Of a DNA stretch of 64,000 nt, positions 20,127-29,839 are shown one piece after another. Numbering within the stretch: position 1 is the first letter of the stretch; each line of letters opens with the position of its first letter. Below the pieces are notes generated by a model. That model was not told where the DNA came from and did not search any database. It saw only the letters and a program-made list of their open reading frames with translations. Source of the stretch: JAIQFF01 sp963725615 (lineage in GTDB: Bacteria > Acidobacteriota > Terriglobia > Terriglobales > Acidobacteriaceae). The position numbers and the translations under genes were made by a program. The stretch is taken from NCBI GenBank assembly GCA_963725615.1, contig CAVRZO010000007.1:1-64000 (forward strand), given 5' to 3'.

Positions 20127-21062
20127 GTGGCAAATCTTCTCATTTCGCGCGTCCTTCGGGCCTGCTTCCTGCTCCTGCTCCTAACGACGGGTTGCCTCAG
20201 TGCTTTGGGGCAAGGGTCAGCTGTGACTGAATCTACCCGGGCATTCTATCGTGGTGACTACGCAAAGGCATCGGAATTGGCGATGGCTCATTTGCGGAGA
20301 TTTCCCAATGATGTGCCTGTCCTCGTGATCCTGGCGCGTGCTGAATTTGCCCAGAATAAGTCCGACCAGGCCTTAGCGAACCTGCAAAAGGCTTTGATCG
20401 CAGATCCGGCAAACATCGACGCCCTCTTTTACTTGTCGCTGCTGGCGAAGGAGCGATCACAGAGGGAAAATGAGAGGCTTTACTCGCTCGCTCCGAATTC
20501 CGATCGCGTATATCAGCTCCTGGGCGAAGCGGCTCTCGCTGCCGAGAATCAGATTGAAGCAGAGGAAGAATTCGAGAAGGCTCTGAAAATCAATCCTCGC
20601 GCGATCGATGTCTTGACCGAATTGGGCGACCTCAAGCGATCTCAATCGAAATTTGATGAAGCGATCAACTACTATACTCAGGCGCAACAATTTGGCCCTT
20701 TGAACTTCGAGACCGCCTACGGCTTGGCGGCCTGTTACATTTCCAAGCAGGAGTACCCTCCCGCGGTCGAGTGGTCTCAAAAGGCCGTCGCTCTGGCTCC
20801 GGATTCCGCCGCAGCCCGGTTCGTCCTTGGCAACGCGCTGTTTCAGAATGGGCAATTCGAAAAAGCGATCCCAGAATTGAAAGCCTCATTGCAGATGGAT
20901 CCAGGGATGACGCGAGCCTATTTTTTTCTTGGCCTGGCGTACTCCAAACTCGACCGTCCCGAGGAATCCAAAGCGGCCTTCGAAAAACTCGACGAATTCA
21001 ACCGACCGGAAGCGCAAAAAAAAGCGAACCCGGATAACACCTCCCTCCCGAAACAACGATGA
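20127..21062 (+). CDS. Exported TPR-repeat protein
   Basis: The 311-residue protein has a signal sequence (LLLLLTTGCLSALGQ); TTGC could be a lipobox, making it a lipoprotein. Seven or so TPR units follow (for example AYGLAACYISKQEYPPAVEW, ARFVLGNALFQNGQFEKAIP). A charged tail (NRPEAQKKANPDN) ends the chain. Its stop codon overlaps the ATG of the CRTAC1 gene (ATGA at 21059-21062), implying translational coupling and joint function at the cell envelope. This gene is intact while its neighbours are frameshifted. Confidence 0.85.
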   Translation: MANLLISRVLRACFLLLLLTTGCLSALGQGSAVTESTRAFYRGDYAKASELAMAHLRRFPNDVPVLVILARAEFAQNKSDQALANLQKALIADPANIDALFYLSLLAKERSQRENERLYSLAPNSDRVYQLLGEAALAAENQIEAEEEFEKALKINPRAIDVLTELGDLKRSQSKFDEAINYYTQAQQFGPLNFETAYGLAACYISKQEYPPAVEWSQKAVALAPDSAAARFVLGNALFQNGQFEKAIPELKASLQMDPGMTRAYFFLGLAYSKLDRPEESKAAFEKLDEFNRPEAQKKANPDNTSLPKQR

Positions 21063-22883
21063 CTTTTCGATCAAGGTGCCTTCCCGTCTTACTCCTTGTT
21101 TCGACGGTGCCGTTCGGCGCGGGAGCGCAGCAAGAGGCGGGAAAGCCCGGATCTCAACAGCCACAATCCATGGGCGTTGCCAGCGGCAGTCCTCGTCCTC
21201 CCGAGAAAGACTCCCTCTCTCGCCCGATCACTGCGGGCGGATTTGTCGACGGCGCGCCAGTCGTTTTTTCGGATGTCACGAAGCTAACTGGACTTGACAA
21301 ATTCCACCACCGCTCAGGACTTCCCCGAAAAGGCGACGATTCTCGAGGCTATCGGTTCCGGCCTAGCCCTCCTCGATTTCGACAACGACGGGTGGCTCGA
21401 CATCTTCTTGCTTAACGGTTCCACATCTGTGGCACAGCGGGGCGAGGAACCGGCTCCGCGCGCCATGCTTTTCCACAACAACCACGACGGCACCTTTACC
21501 GATGTGGCCGCAAAAGCCGGTGTGACCAATGACCGATGGGGCTTCGGCGTGGCGGTTGCCGACTATGACAATGACGGTTGGGCAGACATCTACGTTGCCA
21601 ATTATGGAAAAAATCGGCTGTACCACAACAACCATGACGGCACTTTCACAGATGTGGCGGAAAAAGCCGGTGTCACTTTGGGCGGCTGGTCTGCGGGGCC
21701 GACGTGGGGTGACTACGACCGCGATGGCTTACTGGATCTGTTTGTGCCCGGCTACGTGAAATTCGATCCTGAGCATCCGCCCGTAGGGGGACAGAATGGG
21801 CTGTCGCTGAACGCATGTCAGTTCCGCGGTATGAGCGTCTGGTGTGGTCCACGCGGTCTGCCGGGTGAAAGCGACCATCTCTTTCACAATAATGGGGATG
21901 GCATCTTCACCGATGTCAGCAAGAAAGCGGGCGTTTCTGACACCCCGGGTTATTACGGCCTGGCCTCCGTGTTTGTGGATGTGGATGATGACGGCTGGGT
22001 CGATCTGGCGGTTGCCAATGATTCCGTGCCTCGCTATCTCTACCACAATCTCCATAATGGCACGTTTGGAGATGTGAGTTACTTGTCTGGTTTTGCGCTG
22101 ACAAGCGAAGGATCTCCGCAGGCATCGATGGGAATAGCGGTCGGCGACTATGACCGGGATGGCAAAGTCGATTTTCTGGTGACGACTTTTTCGGATGACT
22201 ACAAAATACTCTTCCGAAACGAGGGCAATAACAGCTTTTCCGACGTGACGTACAGAGCTGGTCTGGGCACTCCGACTTCCCCTTCCTCTCCTGGGGGACT
22301 GGATTTCTGGACTTTGATAACGACGGACTACTCGACACATTCATCGCCAACCGCCACGTGTATCCTGCGGTGGACCAACGCGACTGGGGCACAACTTGGG
22401 CAGAGCGGCCACAGCTGTTCCGCAACCTCGACGGGGCCAAGTTTTCGGAGGTATCACCCGCGACCGGGAGCGGCTGGGCGGTCGTGGTCCCGGCTCGAGG
22501 TGCGGTCTTCGGAGATCTCTCAATGACGGTCACGTCGACGTTGTTTTGAATAACATGGACTCCGCTCCCACTCTGCTCCGCAACGTGGTGAAGAACAGCA
22601 ACCATTGGCTCGCGCTCAAATTGGTCGGGGGAGCCAAGAGTCCACGGGACGCCATCGGCGCCAAGGTCTTCCTTACTGCCAACGGGATCCGCCAACGTGC
22701 TGACGTCATCAGCGGAGGCAGCTGGGGCTCCTCTCCGACCAGCGTCTTCATTTCGGATTGGGGTCCTCTTCCAAAGTGGATAAGGTCGAGATTCACTGGC
22801 CTAGTGGCCGGACGGAGGAGATCGTTGCGAGCGTCGATCAGATTCTTACGGTTGTGGAAGGACAAGGAACGGTTGGGAAATAA
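21059..22883 (+). CDS. CRTAC1 family protein (FG-GAP repeats, ASPIC/UnbV), several frameshifts
   Basis: A signal peptide (LPVLLLVSTVPFGAGA) is followed by FG-GAP/VCBS repeats (LDFDNDGWLDIF, DYDNDGWADIYVANYGKNRL, DYDRDGLLDLF). The ASPIC/UnbV end (DQRLHFGLGSSSKVDKVEIH, then WPSGRTEEIVASVD) lies in yet another frame and stops at 22883. Breaks are near 21320, 22275, 22520 and 22735. At 22520 adding one A to AA (DLSNDGHVDVV) repairs the frame. The corrected protein would have about 608 residues. It is translationally coupled to the TPR gene upstream. The TonB-dependent receptor gene follows after 451 bases with its own promoter. Confidence 0.8.
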
Positions 22884-23171
22884 TACCGGCCAGTGAAGTT
22901 GCGAATCTCCAAGAGCGCTTGCTACTTGTCTTACCGTCGACCCTGAATGTAATCGGCAGAACCGCGATGAAAGCCATGCTCGACAGAAGGGTTCCCACCG
23001 ACTGACCGGTCTGTTACATCCTGTTCCAGTGCCAGTTGGCGGTTCGAAATTCCTGTGGTGCACGGCGAAGGGCACGGCTACTTCGCGGCGGCATGAGCAA
23101 TTAGGCAGATAGTGCCACCAAGGTTTCCTGATGTGGCGCTTATTTTGATAGTAGTTCATTAACACTATTGA

Positions 23172-23192
23172 CAAGACATCAGATATGTCTTG
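23172..23192. promoter_or_regulatory. Candidate operator: perfect 8-bp inverted repeat over the -35 region
   Basis: CAAGACAT and ATGTCTTG form a perfect inverted repeat with a 5-base spacer. The right arm overlaps the -35 TTGACA, and a second TTGACA lies at 23168-23173. The position suggests repressor binding that blocks the receptor promoter. The regulator is unknown. Confidence 0.5.
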
Positions 23193-23219
23193 ACAAACTT
23201 TTACGTAGTTGACTATACA
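23190..23219 (+). promoter_or_regulatory. Candidate sigma70-type promoter of the TonB-dependent receptor
   Basis: TTGACA (23190-23195) and TATACA (23214-23219) are separated by 18 bases, leaving a 5' leader of about 105 bases before the ATG at 23335. Confidence 0.55.
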
Positions 23220-23334
23220 GTGAGCGGTTAGTGGTTGGTTAAGTGCGGTTTGTCCAGACTCTTGTGTAGCCTGCGAGCGCAGCTCCATTTCACGATTCGG
23301 CCCGGCTGAGATCTACTTTAAGGAGAAATCCCGT

Positions 23335-26300
23335 ATGTTTCGATCCAAGTTGATCGGATTCACGGCAGTAGTGGCGTTGTTGGCGTTGGTGTCGTCGGTG
23401 AAACTGGCGTCGGCGCAGGCCGTCTATGGAAGCATTCTCGGCACGATAACGGATCCTCAGGGAGCCTCCGTCAAAGGCGCCAAGATCACGGTGACCAGCC
23501 AAAGCAAGGGCACGTCGGAAGAGACGACCAGCAATGATGACGGCAACTACTCGGTGACGCACTTGGTTGCGGGTCTTTACAGCATCCGTGTTGAGGCCCC
23601 GGGTTTTAAGATTGCCGAGTCGAAAGACGTAATTGTTTCTGTCGACGCCGGTGCTCGTGCCGACCTGCAGCTTCAGCTCGGCGGCTCAACCGAAACCGTG
23701 GAGGTCACGTCGGAGGCTCCACAACTCGTGACCGATCGCTCGGATGTAGCCTCGAACTTTACCGAGCGCACGGTGGAGAGTTTGCCGGTTTACGGGCGAA
23801 ACTTCACCGCGTTCCAGCTTTTGTCGCCGGGAAATGCCTACATGACAGGTTTTCAACATGCGGCCAGCGAAAATCCCCAGGGTTCAGCTCAGATTATGAC
23901 CCAAGGGCAGCATTTCTCGGGTACCGCGTTTGAACTGGACGGTACGGACAACCAGGACCCGATCCTGGGGATCATCGTCATAAACCCCAACCTCGACGCG
24001 ATTCAGGAAGTGAAGATTACGTCGCAGAACTATGACGCAGAATTTGGCAAAGCCATCGGTGCGGTCGTAACTACGCAGACCAAGTCCGGAACCAACGAAA
24101 TCCACGGAAGCGTATTCGACTACCAGCGTTCGAACTCAAATTTCGCACGCAACCCGTTTACCGAGACCAATGGCGTTGCGTCAGGAAATTGGAACCAGTT
24201 CGGCGGCACGCTGGGCGGTCCAATTGTGAAGAATAAGCTCTTCATCTTTGGCGACTATCAGGGCACTCGCAGCCACGTAGGCTCTTCAGGCCAGGATCGC
24301 GTGCCGACCGCCGCGGAACGGACGGGAGACCTGAGCGATCTCGGGAAAAATATTTATGATCCCTACCTAACGTCCGATCCGGCCCATTGCAATCTGGTGT
24401 TGACCGGAGGACAACCGACTCCGGTAACCCAGAATGGCCGCACCCAGTTCCCCGGCAATGTAATTCCGGCCTGCCGTCTGTCCGCGCCCGCCCTGAAATT
24501 ACTGAACCTAATCCCGCTTCCCAACACAGCCGGGGCGACGATCCTGGACAACAACTTCACTGCTTCCGGCAGCAGCGTCCTGGATTCCGACGGTTTCGAC
24601 ATCCGGTCGGATTACAGCATCAGTACAAGGCTGTCGGCATTCGGCCGCTACAGCTATCAAAAGTTTACCCGCTCCGGTCCCGGCTTGTTTGGGGGTGCTC
24701 TGGGCGGCCCGAACCTGCCCTCGGATCTGGGTGGTTTCGCTGGTATTTCCAGCTACAAAAATCAAAGTGTCGCCGGTGGCTTCAACTATGTGTTCAGTCC
24801 GAATCTCCTGACCGACTTCCGCTTTGGCTACCTGCGCTATGTCGGGAATGTGTCACCTAACGGCGTCGGTACCACGCCCGCCAGCGATGCTGGTGCCCCG
24901 GGCTTGAATCTCGGCGACAAGTTCACTTCCGGAATGCCGTACTTTCAGGTCCATTCGCCAGGTTCGCCCGACTTCCAATTCGGTTACTCCTTGACCGCGA
25001 ATCAGTGCAACTGTCCACTCTCGGAGAGTGAACACCAGTACCAATTCGTGAACAACTGGACCAAGATCAGAGGCAATCACTCATTCAAATTTGGCGCTGA
25101 CATCCGTTACGCCTATAACCTGCGTATCCCCAGCGACAGACACCGGGCGGGACAACTGGAATTCAACAACGATCCTACGCAAGGCGCGATCGCCGGCACT
25201 CCGGACGGGGGAAGCGGGATTGCCAGTTACCTGCTTGGATACGTAAGCCATTTCCAGCGCTACGTGAGTTCTTCGACCGATGCCTACGAAACCCAGAAGC
25301 GCCTGTACTTTTACGGACAGGATACCTGGCGCGTGACCAACAAACTCACCCTGAACTATGGCCTTCGCTGGGAACTCTACCTCCCAGAGTCTGTCAAAGG
25401 GGCAGGACTGGGCGGCTGGGTTGACACGCTAACGGGAGAGATGCGTGTAGCGGGTCAAAACGGAGTGAATCTGCAGGGCAACGCCGACACCAGTTACAAG
25501 CATCTTGCTCCGCGGGTCGGAATCGCCTATCAGTTGGATCCGAAGACCGTGATTCGGATGGGCTATGGACGAAGCTACGACCTCGGCGTGTTCGGAACCA
25601 CGTTTGGCCACGTTGTGACCCAGAACCTGCCGGTGCTAGCCGCGCAAGAATACAGCGGGGGGAGTCCCGCTGCCCAGGACATCAACACGGCATTCTTCCT
25701 GAGTAACGGGCCTGTCAGCTTCGATCCGGCCTCAGGGCTGACAGTCAACAACTGCAATAAGATTACAGACCCGACGGGGTTGAAGACGCAGTGCGTCGGA
25801 CCCAACGGACGGCCTATGATCCCGGACGGTGTTTCCAGGAATATTCGGAACCTTAACAACACTATCCCGAGTGTCGATGCCTGGAACTTTTCTGTGCAAC
25901 GTCAGCTGACGCCTTCGATCAGCCTGACCGCCTCCTACGTCGGCAACAAGTCTACTCACACCCCCCCCGGCGATGGGGCAGACTACCCTCTTAATGGGCG
26001 GACGAACGTGGGTTACTTTCCGGGTTGCGACGACGACCCCGCCACCGGACAACCGAATGCAGTTTGCATTGCGAACAACGGCTTGACACCCAAACAAAGA
26101 ACACCGTTCTACGGAAAATCTGCCGCATATCCGAACAATCCTGCGCCATTTCCCCACGGGTTGGGAGGCAACTTCGGCTGGACGGGAGGTGACCGGTACA
26201 CGGCGGCTGACCTGAACGCCAAGTACAACGCGCTGCAAGTTGTGGCCGAGAAACGCTTCTCCCAGGGGCTGTCGTTCACGGGAAGCTATACCTTCCAGCA

Positions 26301-26988
26301 CGCGGTCGAACAGGCGTTCGCGACGGTTGGCTTTGCCCGCTACCAGAATATTGATCCCGGCGTAACCTATGGCCCGAACGAGAGCTATCGCAACCACGAA
26401 TTCATCCTGACACAGGTCTACGAGTTGCCTTTCGGCAAGGGAAAGAGGTGGGCAGGCAACGTTGGCACCGCAGCCAACGCCCTTGTGGGCGGCTGGTCCC
26501 TGAATTCGGCTACCACAGTCTCCAGCGGCTTAGGTTGGACACCCGGGCTCAACTCTTGCGCGGCATCTATTGACACCGGTCCTTGTATCGCAGATGTGAA
26601 AGGCAGTGTTAAGGACGGCCCAAGGTCTGGCGATCGGAGAGCTCTCGGCTATTGGTTCCAGACTACCGGTGGCGTCGGATTGACTTCTCTCGGCGCAACT
26701 GCCGGGCCATGGGGCCAGACGGCCACTCTCGATGGCTTCGGAAATGCAGGGGTTAACCAGTTCCGCGGGCCAAAGTACTTTAATACCAGTGCCTCTATCT
26801 TCAAGTCGGTTGCCCTTGGAGAAAAGGTCAGGGCACAGCTCGAGTTCAAATTCTATAACGTGTTTAACCACGTCAACCTGGATCGCCCCAATCGCTGTGT
26901 GGATTGCAGCAACGGCGGCCAAATCACTGGCCTCACGCCGGGCGCACAAATGCGTCGACTCGAGTTCGGTGCCAAGGTGTCGTTCTAA
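23335..26988 (+). CDS. TonB-dependent receptor with carboxypeptidase-regulatory-like domain (Oar-like)
   Basis: The 1217-residue outer-membrane protein starts with a signal peptide (ending KLASAQA). A carboxypeptidase-regulatory-like beta-sandwich follows (about 30-115: GSILGTITDPQGASVKGAKI, GNYSVTHLVAGLYSIRVEAP). Then come the TonB plug (about 120-250: TERTVESLPVYGRNF, IQEVKITSQNYDAEFGKAIG) and a long beta-barrel ending in RRLEFGAKVSF with the terminal Phe expected for outer-membrane insertion. Such receptors import large substrates, often glycans or siderophores, using TonB energy. Neighbouring glycosidases suggest a saccharide, but sequence does not prove it. AAGGAG lies about 10 bases before the ATG. 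It has its own promoter, a palindromic operator candidate and a terminator, so it is a single-gene unit. It is the longest gene here and is free of frameshifts. Confidence 0.93.
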   Translation: MFRSKLIGFTAVVALLALVSSVKLASAQAVYGSILGTITDPQGASVKGAKITVTSQSKGTSEETTSNDDGNYSVTHLVAGLYSIRVEAPGFKIAESKDVIVSVDAGARADLQLQLGGSTETVEVTSEAPQLVTDRSDVASNFTERTVESLPVYGRNFTAFQLLSPGNAYMTGFQHAASENPQGSAQIMTQGQHFSGTAFELDGTDNQDPILGIIVINPNLDAIQEVKITSQNYDAEFGKAIGAVVTTQTKSGTNEIHGSVFDYQRSNSNFARNPFTETNGVASGNWNQFGGTLGGPIVKNKLFIFGDYQGTRSHVGSSGQDRVPTAAERTGDLSDLGKNIYDPYLTSDPAHCNLVLTGGQPTPVTQNGRTQFPGNVIPACRLSAPALKLLNLIPLPNTAGATILDNNFTASGSSVLDSDGFDIRSDYSISTRLSAFGRYSYQKFTRSGPGLFGGALGGPNLPSDLGGFAGISSYKNQSVAGGFNYVFSPNLLTDFRFGYLRYVGNVSPNGVGTTPASDAGAPGLNLGDKFTSGMPYFQVHSPGSPDFQFGYSLTANQCNCPLSESEHQYQFVNNWTKIRGNHSFKFGADIRYAYNLRIPSDRHRAGQLEFNNDPTQGAIAGTPDGGSGIASYLLGYVSHFQRYVSSSTDAYETQKRLYFYGQDTWRVTNKLTLNYGLRWELYLPESVKGAGLGGWVDTLTGEMRVAGQNGVNLQGNADTSYKHLAPRVGIAYQLDPKTVIRMGYGRSYDLGVFGTTFGHVVTQNLPVLAAQEYSGGSPAAQDINTAFFLSNGPVSFDPASGLTVNNCNKITDPTGLKTQCVGPNGRPMIPDGVSRNIRNLNNTIPSVDAWNFSVQRQLTPSISLTASYVGNKSTHTPPGDGADYPLNGRTNVGYFPGCDDDPATGQPNAVCIANNGLTPKQRTPFYGKSAAYPNNPAPFPHGLGGNFGWTGGDRYTAADLNAKYNALQVVAEKRFSQGLSFTGSYTFQHAVEQAFATVGFARYQNIDPGVTYGPNESYRNHEFILTQVYELPFGKGKRWAGNVGTAANALVGGWSLNSATTVSSGLGWTPGLNSCAASIDTGPCIADVKGSVKDGPRSGDRRALGYWFQTTGGVGLTSLGATAGPWGQTATLDGFGNAGVNQFRGPKYFNTSASIFKSVALGEKVRAQLEFKFYNVFNHVNLDRPNRCVDCSNGGQITGLTPGAQMRRLEFGAKVSF

Positions 26989-27007
26989 CCCGGACAACGC
27001 TGTGCGC

Positions 27008-27037
27008 ACGGGGAGCCCTCAAAGGGCTCCCCGTTTT
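27008..27037 (+). terminator. Intrinsic terminator after the TonB-dependent receptor
   Basis: A 12-bp perfect stem (ACGGGGAGCCCT with AGGGCTCCCCGT, loop CAA) runs into TTTT, 20 bases after the receptor stop codon. Confidence 0.9.
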
Positions 27038-27154
27038 GTGTTCTAATGAGCAAGTTCGCCCTTGCATGGAAAGCTCCAATACCTCCCCGGGGGAACAACG
27101 CCGCGAAAAAGACTGGGCTCTCGGAACGGTGTGGCGTGCTTGAGGTCCGGCCCC

Positions 27155-27733
27155 ATGACCGCATCACCATTTCGTCGACTTCAGCGAGTGGCACTGCTGT
27201 TTTTCTGCTGCCTGTCAGTTCAGCAAGGTTACGGGCAAGCAGCCGCCGTTGATCTTGACGGTAAGCCGCAAGACCCGGTTGCCGGGGCATCAGGCAAGGT
27301 TGTGGTGCTGGTTTTTCTCCGCACCGATTGCCCGGTTTCCAACCGCTATGCTCCAGCGATCCAGCAGATCGCGACCCGCTACCAGAGGGAATCCCTGTTT
27401 TTCTTGGTGTTTCCCGCCAAGACGGCGTCGGCGCAAGTCATCCGCAAGTATGTCGACGCCTATGATTACAAGCTGCCGGCGTTGCGTGACCCACAACATG
27501 TGCTGGTGAAGCAGGCCCACGCGCAAATCACTCCTGAGGTTGCAGTGTTCGACAAACGGGGCACGCTGGTTTATCACGGACGCGTAGATAATCTTTACGA
27601 GGACTTCGGCCGGATGCGTCCGGCCCCCACCACCCATGAACTCGATGATGCCATCCAGGCTGCTTTGAAAGGCACTCGGGTGGCGGTATCTGAAACCAGC
27701 GGCGTAGGATGTTACATCTCGGACCTGCAGTGA
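27155..27733 (+). CDS. Exported redoxin (AhpC/TSA-like thioredoxin-fold) protein
   Basis: The 192-residue protein has a signal peptide (RVALLFFCCLSVQQGYG) and a thioredoxin-fold redoxin domain with the active-site segment FLRTDCPVSNRYAPAI. A single conserved Cys replaces the CxxC pair, as in many redoxins placed next to cytochrome c/monooxygenase proteins. The tail has GVGCYISDL with a second Cys that could pair with it. ATG at 27155 is chosen for the signal peptide; a longer frame from 27062 has none. The stop overlaps the GTG start of the next gene (GTGA at 27730-27733), indicating translational coupling with the cytochrome c/copper-type protein. A role in thiol redox maintenance of that partner is inferred. 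Confidence 0.82.
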   Translation: MTASPFRRLQRVALLFFCCLSVQQGYGQAAAVDLDGKPQDPVAGASGKVVVLVFLRTDCPVSNRYAPAIQQIATRYQRESLFFLVFPAKTASAQVIRKYVDAYDYKLPALRDPQHVLVKQAHAQITPEVAVFDKRGTLVYHGRVDNLYEDFGRMRPAPTTHELDDAIQAALKGTRVAVSETSGVGCYISDLQ

Positions 27734-29566
27734 CGCGACGGGTACTGACACAGGTGGGGATGGCGATTGCCATTGCCGCGGTCTGCGCAATTGACCGATT
27801 CGGGACCGGCGTACTCGCGGCACCGCCCGATGGGACTTTGTCTTCGCCGGCAGTCACCTTCAACCGGGATGTTGCACCGGTAGTCTACCGATCGTGTTCC
27901 AGCTGCCATCGCCCTGGCGAAGCTGCCCCTTTCTCGTTGCTGACCTACGCTGATGTAAAGAGCCACGCCCGACAAATTGCAGTCATCACCCGCAGCCGGA
28001 TCATGCCTCCGTGGCTGCCAGATCCCCAACAGATGGCGTTCGCCGACGAGTCGCGTTTGAGCGAAGACGAGATCAGCCTTTTTCAGAAGTGGGTTGACCA
28101 GGGGGAAGTCGAGGGCGCGCCTGGTGACTTGCCGCCGCCGCCAAAGTTCGTGGAGGGCTGGCAACTGGGGAAACCCGATCTTGTTCTTACGGCTGAGAAG
28201 CCTTTCCGGCTCCCGGCCAGTGGAACCGACACCTACTGGAACTTCATTTTCCGTCTTCCCATCGAGGGAACCCGATGGGCGAGGGCGGTTGAGATCCGTC
28301 CCGGTGACAAGCGGTATGTACACCACGCCAACATTCTGGTGGATCGGACGCACTCCGCGCGCCGCCGAGAGCAAGAGTCGGGCGCTGGTTTTGCCGGAAT
28401 GGAGATCCGTCTGGAGTCCGAGTCCTTTGAGCCGGACAGCCATTTTCTCTTCTGGAAACCCGGCACCGTGCCCTCGAACGAGCCTGAGGGAATGGCACTG
28501 CGGCTGGACAACGATACCGACCTGGTGCTCAACGTGCACCTGCAACCTTCGGGAAAACCAGAGTCCATACAGCCCAGCCTCGGCATTTATTTCACGGACA
28601 AGCCTGCAACGTTGTATCCCATGCTGCTGCAACTGGAAGCCGACGCCCAGCTCGACATTCCGGCCGGCGAACAAAACTTTCTGGTGACCGATGACTTTAC
28701 CTTGCCGGTGGATGTTTCTCTGCTGGGCGTCTATCCCCATGCGCACTATCTGGGGAAGGACATGGTGGCTCTGGCGAAACTTCCGGATGGCACAACGAGA
28801 ACTTTGATCCATATTCCGCGCTGGGATCTGAACTGGCAAGCCGTGTATCGCTACCTCGTACCCGTGGCGCTGCCGGAGGGGACGAAGATCTCCATGCGCT
28901 ACACCTACGATAATTCCGAGGGGAATGCCTTCAACCCGAGCCATCCACCGCGTCGTGTGACCGGCGGTAACCGTTCGGTAGACGAGATGGCGCACCTCTG
29001 GCTTCAGGTGTTGCCCAAGACCCTCTGGGGCGAGTGGACGAGATCCGCGTATGGTGCTTCAGGAAGCTCTGGCACGCCACGACGTAGATAAGCGTCCGGG
29101 TGATTTTGAGGCTCTCTATAACCTTGGCGCCATGCTGCAGGCGGAAGGACAATTCGAAGAGGCGATCGCGCAATACGAAGCAGCGCTGCGGATTCGTCCG
29201 GACGATCCTACGGCACAGAACGCGATGGGCGGAGCGCTGTTGGCCACCGGGCATCCTCAAGAGTCGGTGGGGCATTTCCAGGCCGCCTTGCAGGCCCGGC
29301 CGGAGTATTTCGCTGCGCACTACAACCTCGGAATCGCGCTCGCGCAACAAGGCGATTTCGCCGCGGCGGAGGAACAGCTGCGCGCCGCTGTCGACTTGAA
29401 TCCGCAGGACGCAGATGCACACGCGAATCTGGGCAGCGCACTCGCGGAACTGGGGCGGAAGTCAGACGCCAAGGCGCAGTTCGAGCAGGCGTTGCGGATC
29501 AATTCGACCCATGCGATGGCCCGCGAGAATCTGGAACAGTTGTTGCGTAGCTGGGCTGATCGTTAG
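27730..29566 (+). CDS. Cytochrome c / PHM-like copper monooxygenase-type protein with TPR tail, one frameshift
   Basis: After an N-terminal signal region comes a c-type haem site CSSCH (residues 56-60), with RIMPPW possibly giving the axial Met. A domain like type II ascorbate-dependent copper monooxygenases follows. Its candidate copper ligands are His198-His199 (YVHHAN), His270 (LNVHLQP) and His337/His339 (YPHAHYLGKDM). The frame ends at 29091 in unrelated residues, while a frame from about 29040 (DPRMVLQEALARHD) gives four TPR units to 29566. One extra base near 29020-29042 explains the break, so I treat it as one protein of about 611 residues. It is coupled to the redoxin gene. An exported oxidase or monooxygenase of unknown substrate is inferred. 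Confidence 0.75.
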
Positions 29567-29718
29567 GACCTGTCATTTCAGTTAACTGGCGGCGCGGAGA
29601 GGCTGGCGCCCAACCGGTGGCCTCTGCAGGAGACCACAGGAAACATCCGAGAGACCGTCATTCGCCGGAAGTAGGCGCTGCCTAACAGCGATAAGCAGCT
29701 AGGGGTCCTTCGACTCCA

Positions 29719-29746
29719 CCAGCCCATTCGCAAGCGAATGGGCTGG
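29719..29746. repeat. Perfect 13-bp stem hairpin inside a dispersed repeat
   Basis: CCAGCCCATTCGC and GCGAATGGGCTGG are perfect inverted arms with a two-base loop. They sit inside the phrase ggtccttcgactcc...gctcaggatgaca, which recurs near 54873 and 60475 and, reversed, near 40122. There is no T run, so it is a repeat rather than a classical terminator. Confidence 0.6.
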
Positions 29747-29839
29747 CTGCGCTCAGGATGACATTGCTATTGACTAGTACTGATATCCAGATGCACGATG
29801 ATTTCGTCTAACCCAGAAGCCCCATTGCGAGGAGGCACC

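Larger units (their letters stand above)
22884..23334. other. Regulatory intergenic region before the TonB-dependent receptor
   Basis: This 451-base gap is visibly more AT-rich at 23140-23225 than its surroundings. It holds the candidate promoter and operator listed separately and a ribosome-binding site. No coding frame with family character is seen. Confidence 0.5.

Noticed and set aside
27712..28995. 427-codon open frame on the minus strand
   Set aside because: Antisense of the cytochrome c/copper-type gene, which carries CSSCH and His motifs; no recognisable family in the antisense frame.
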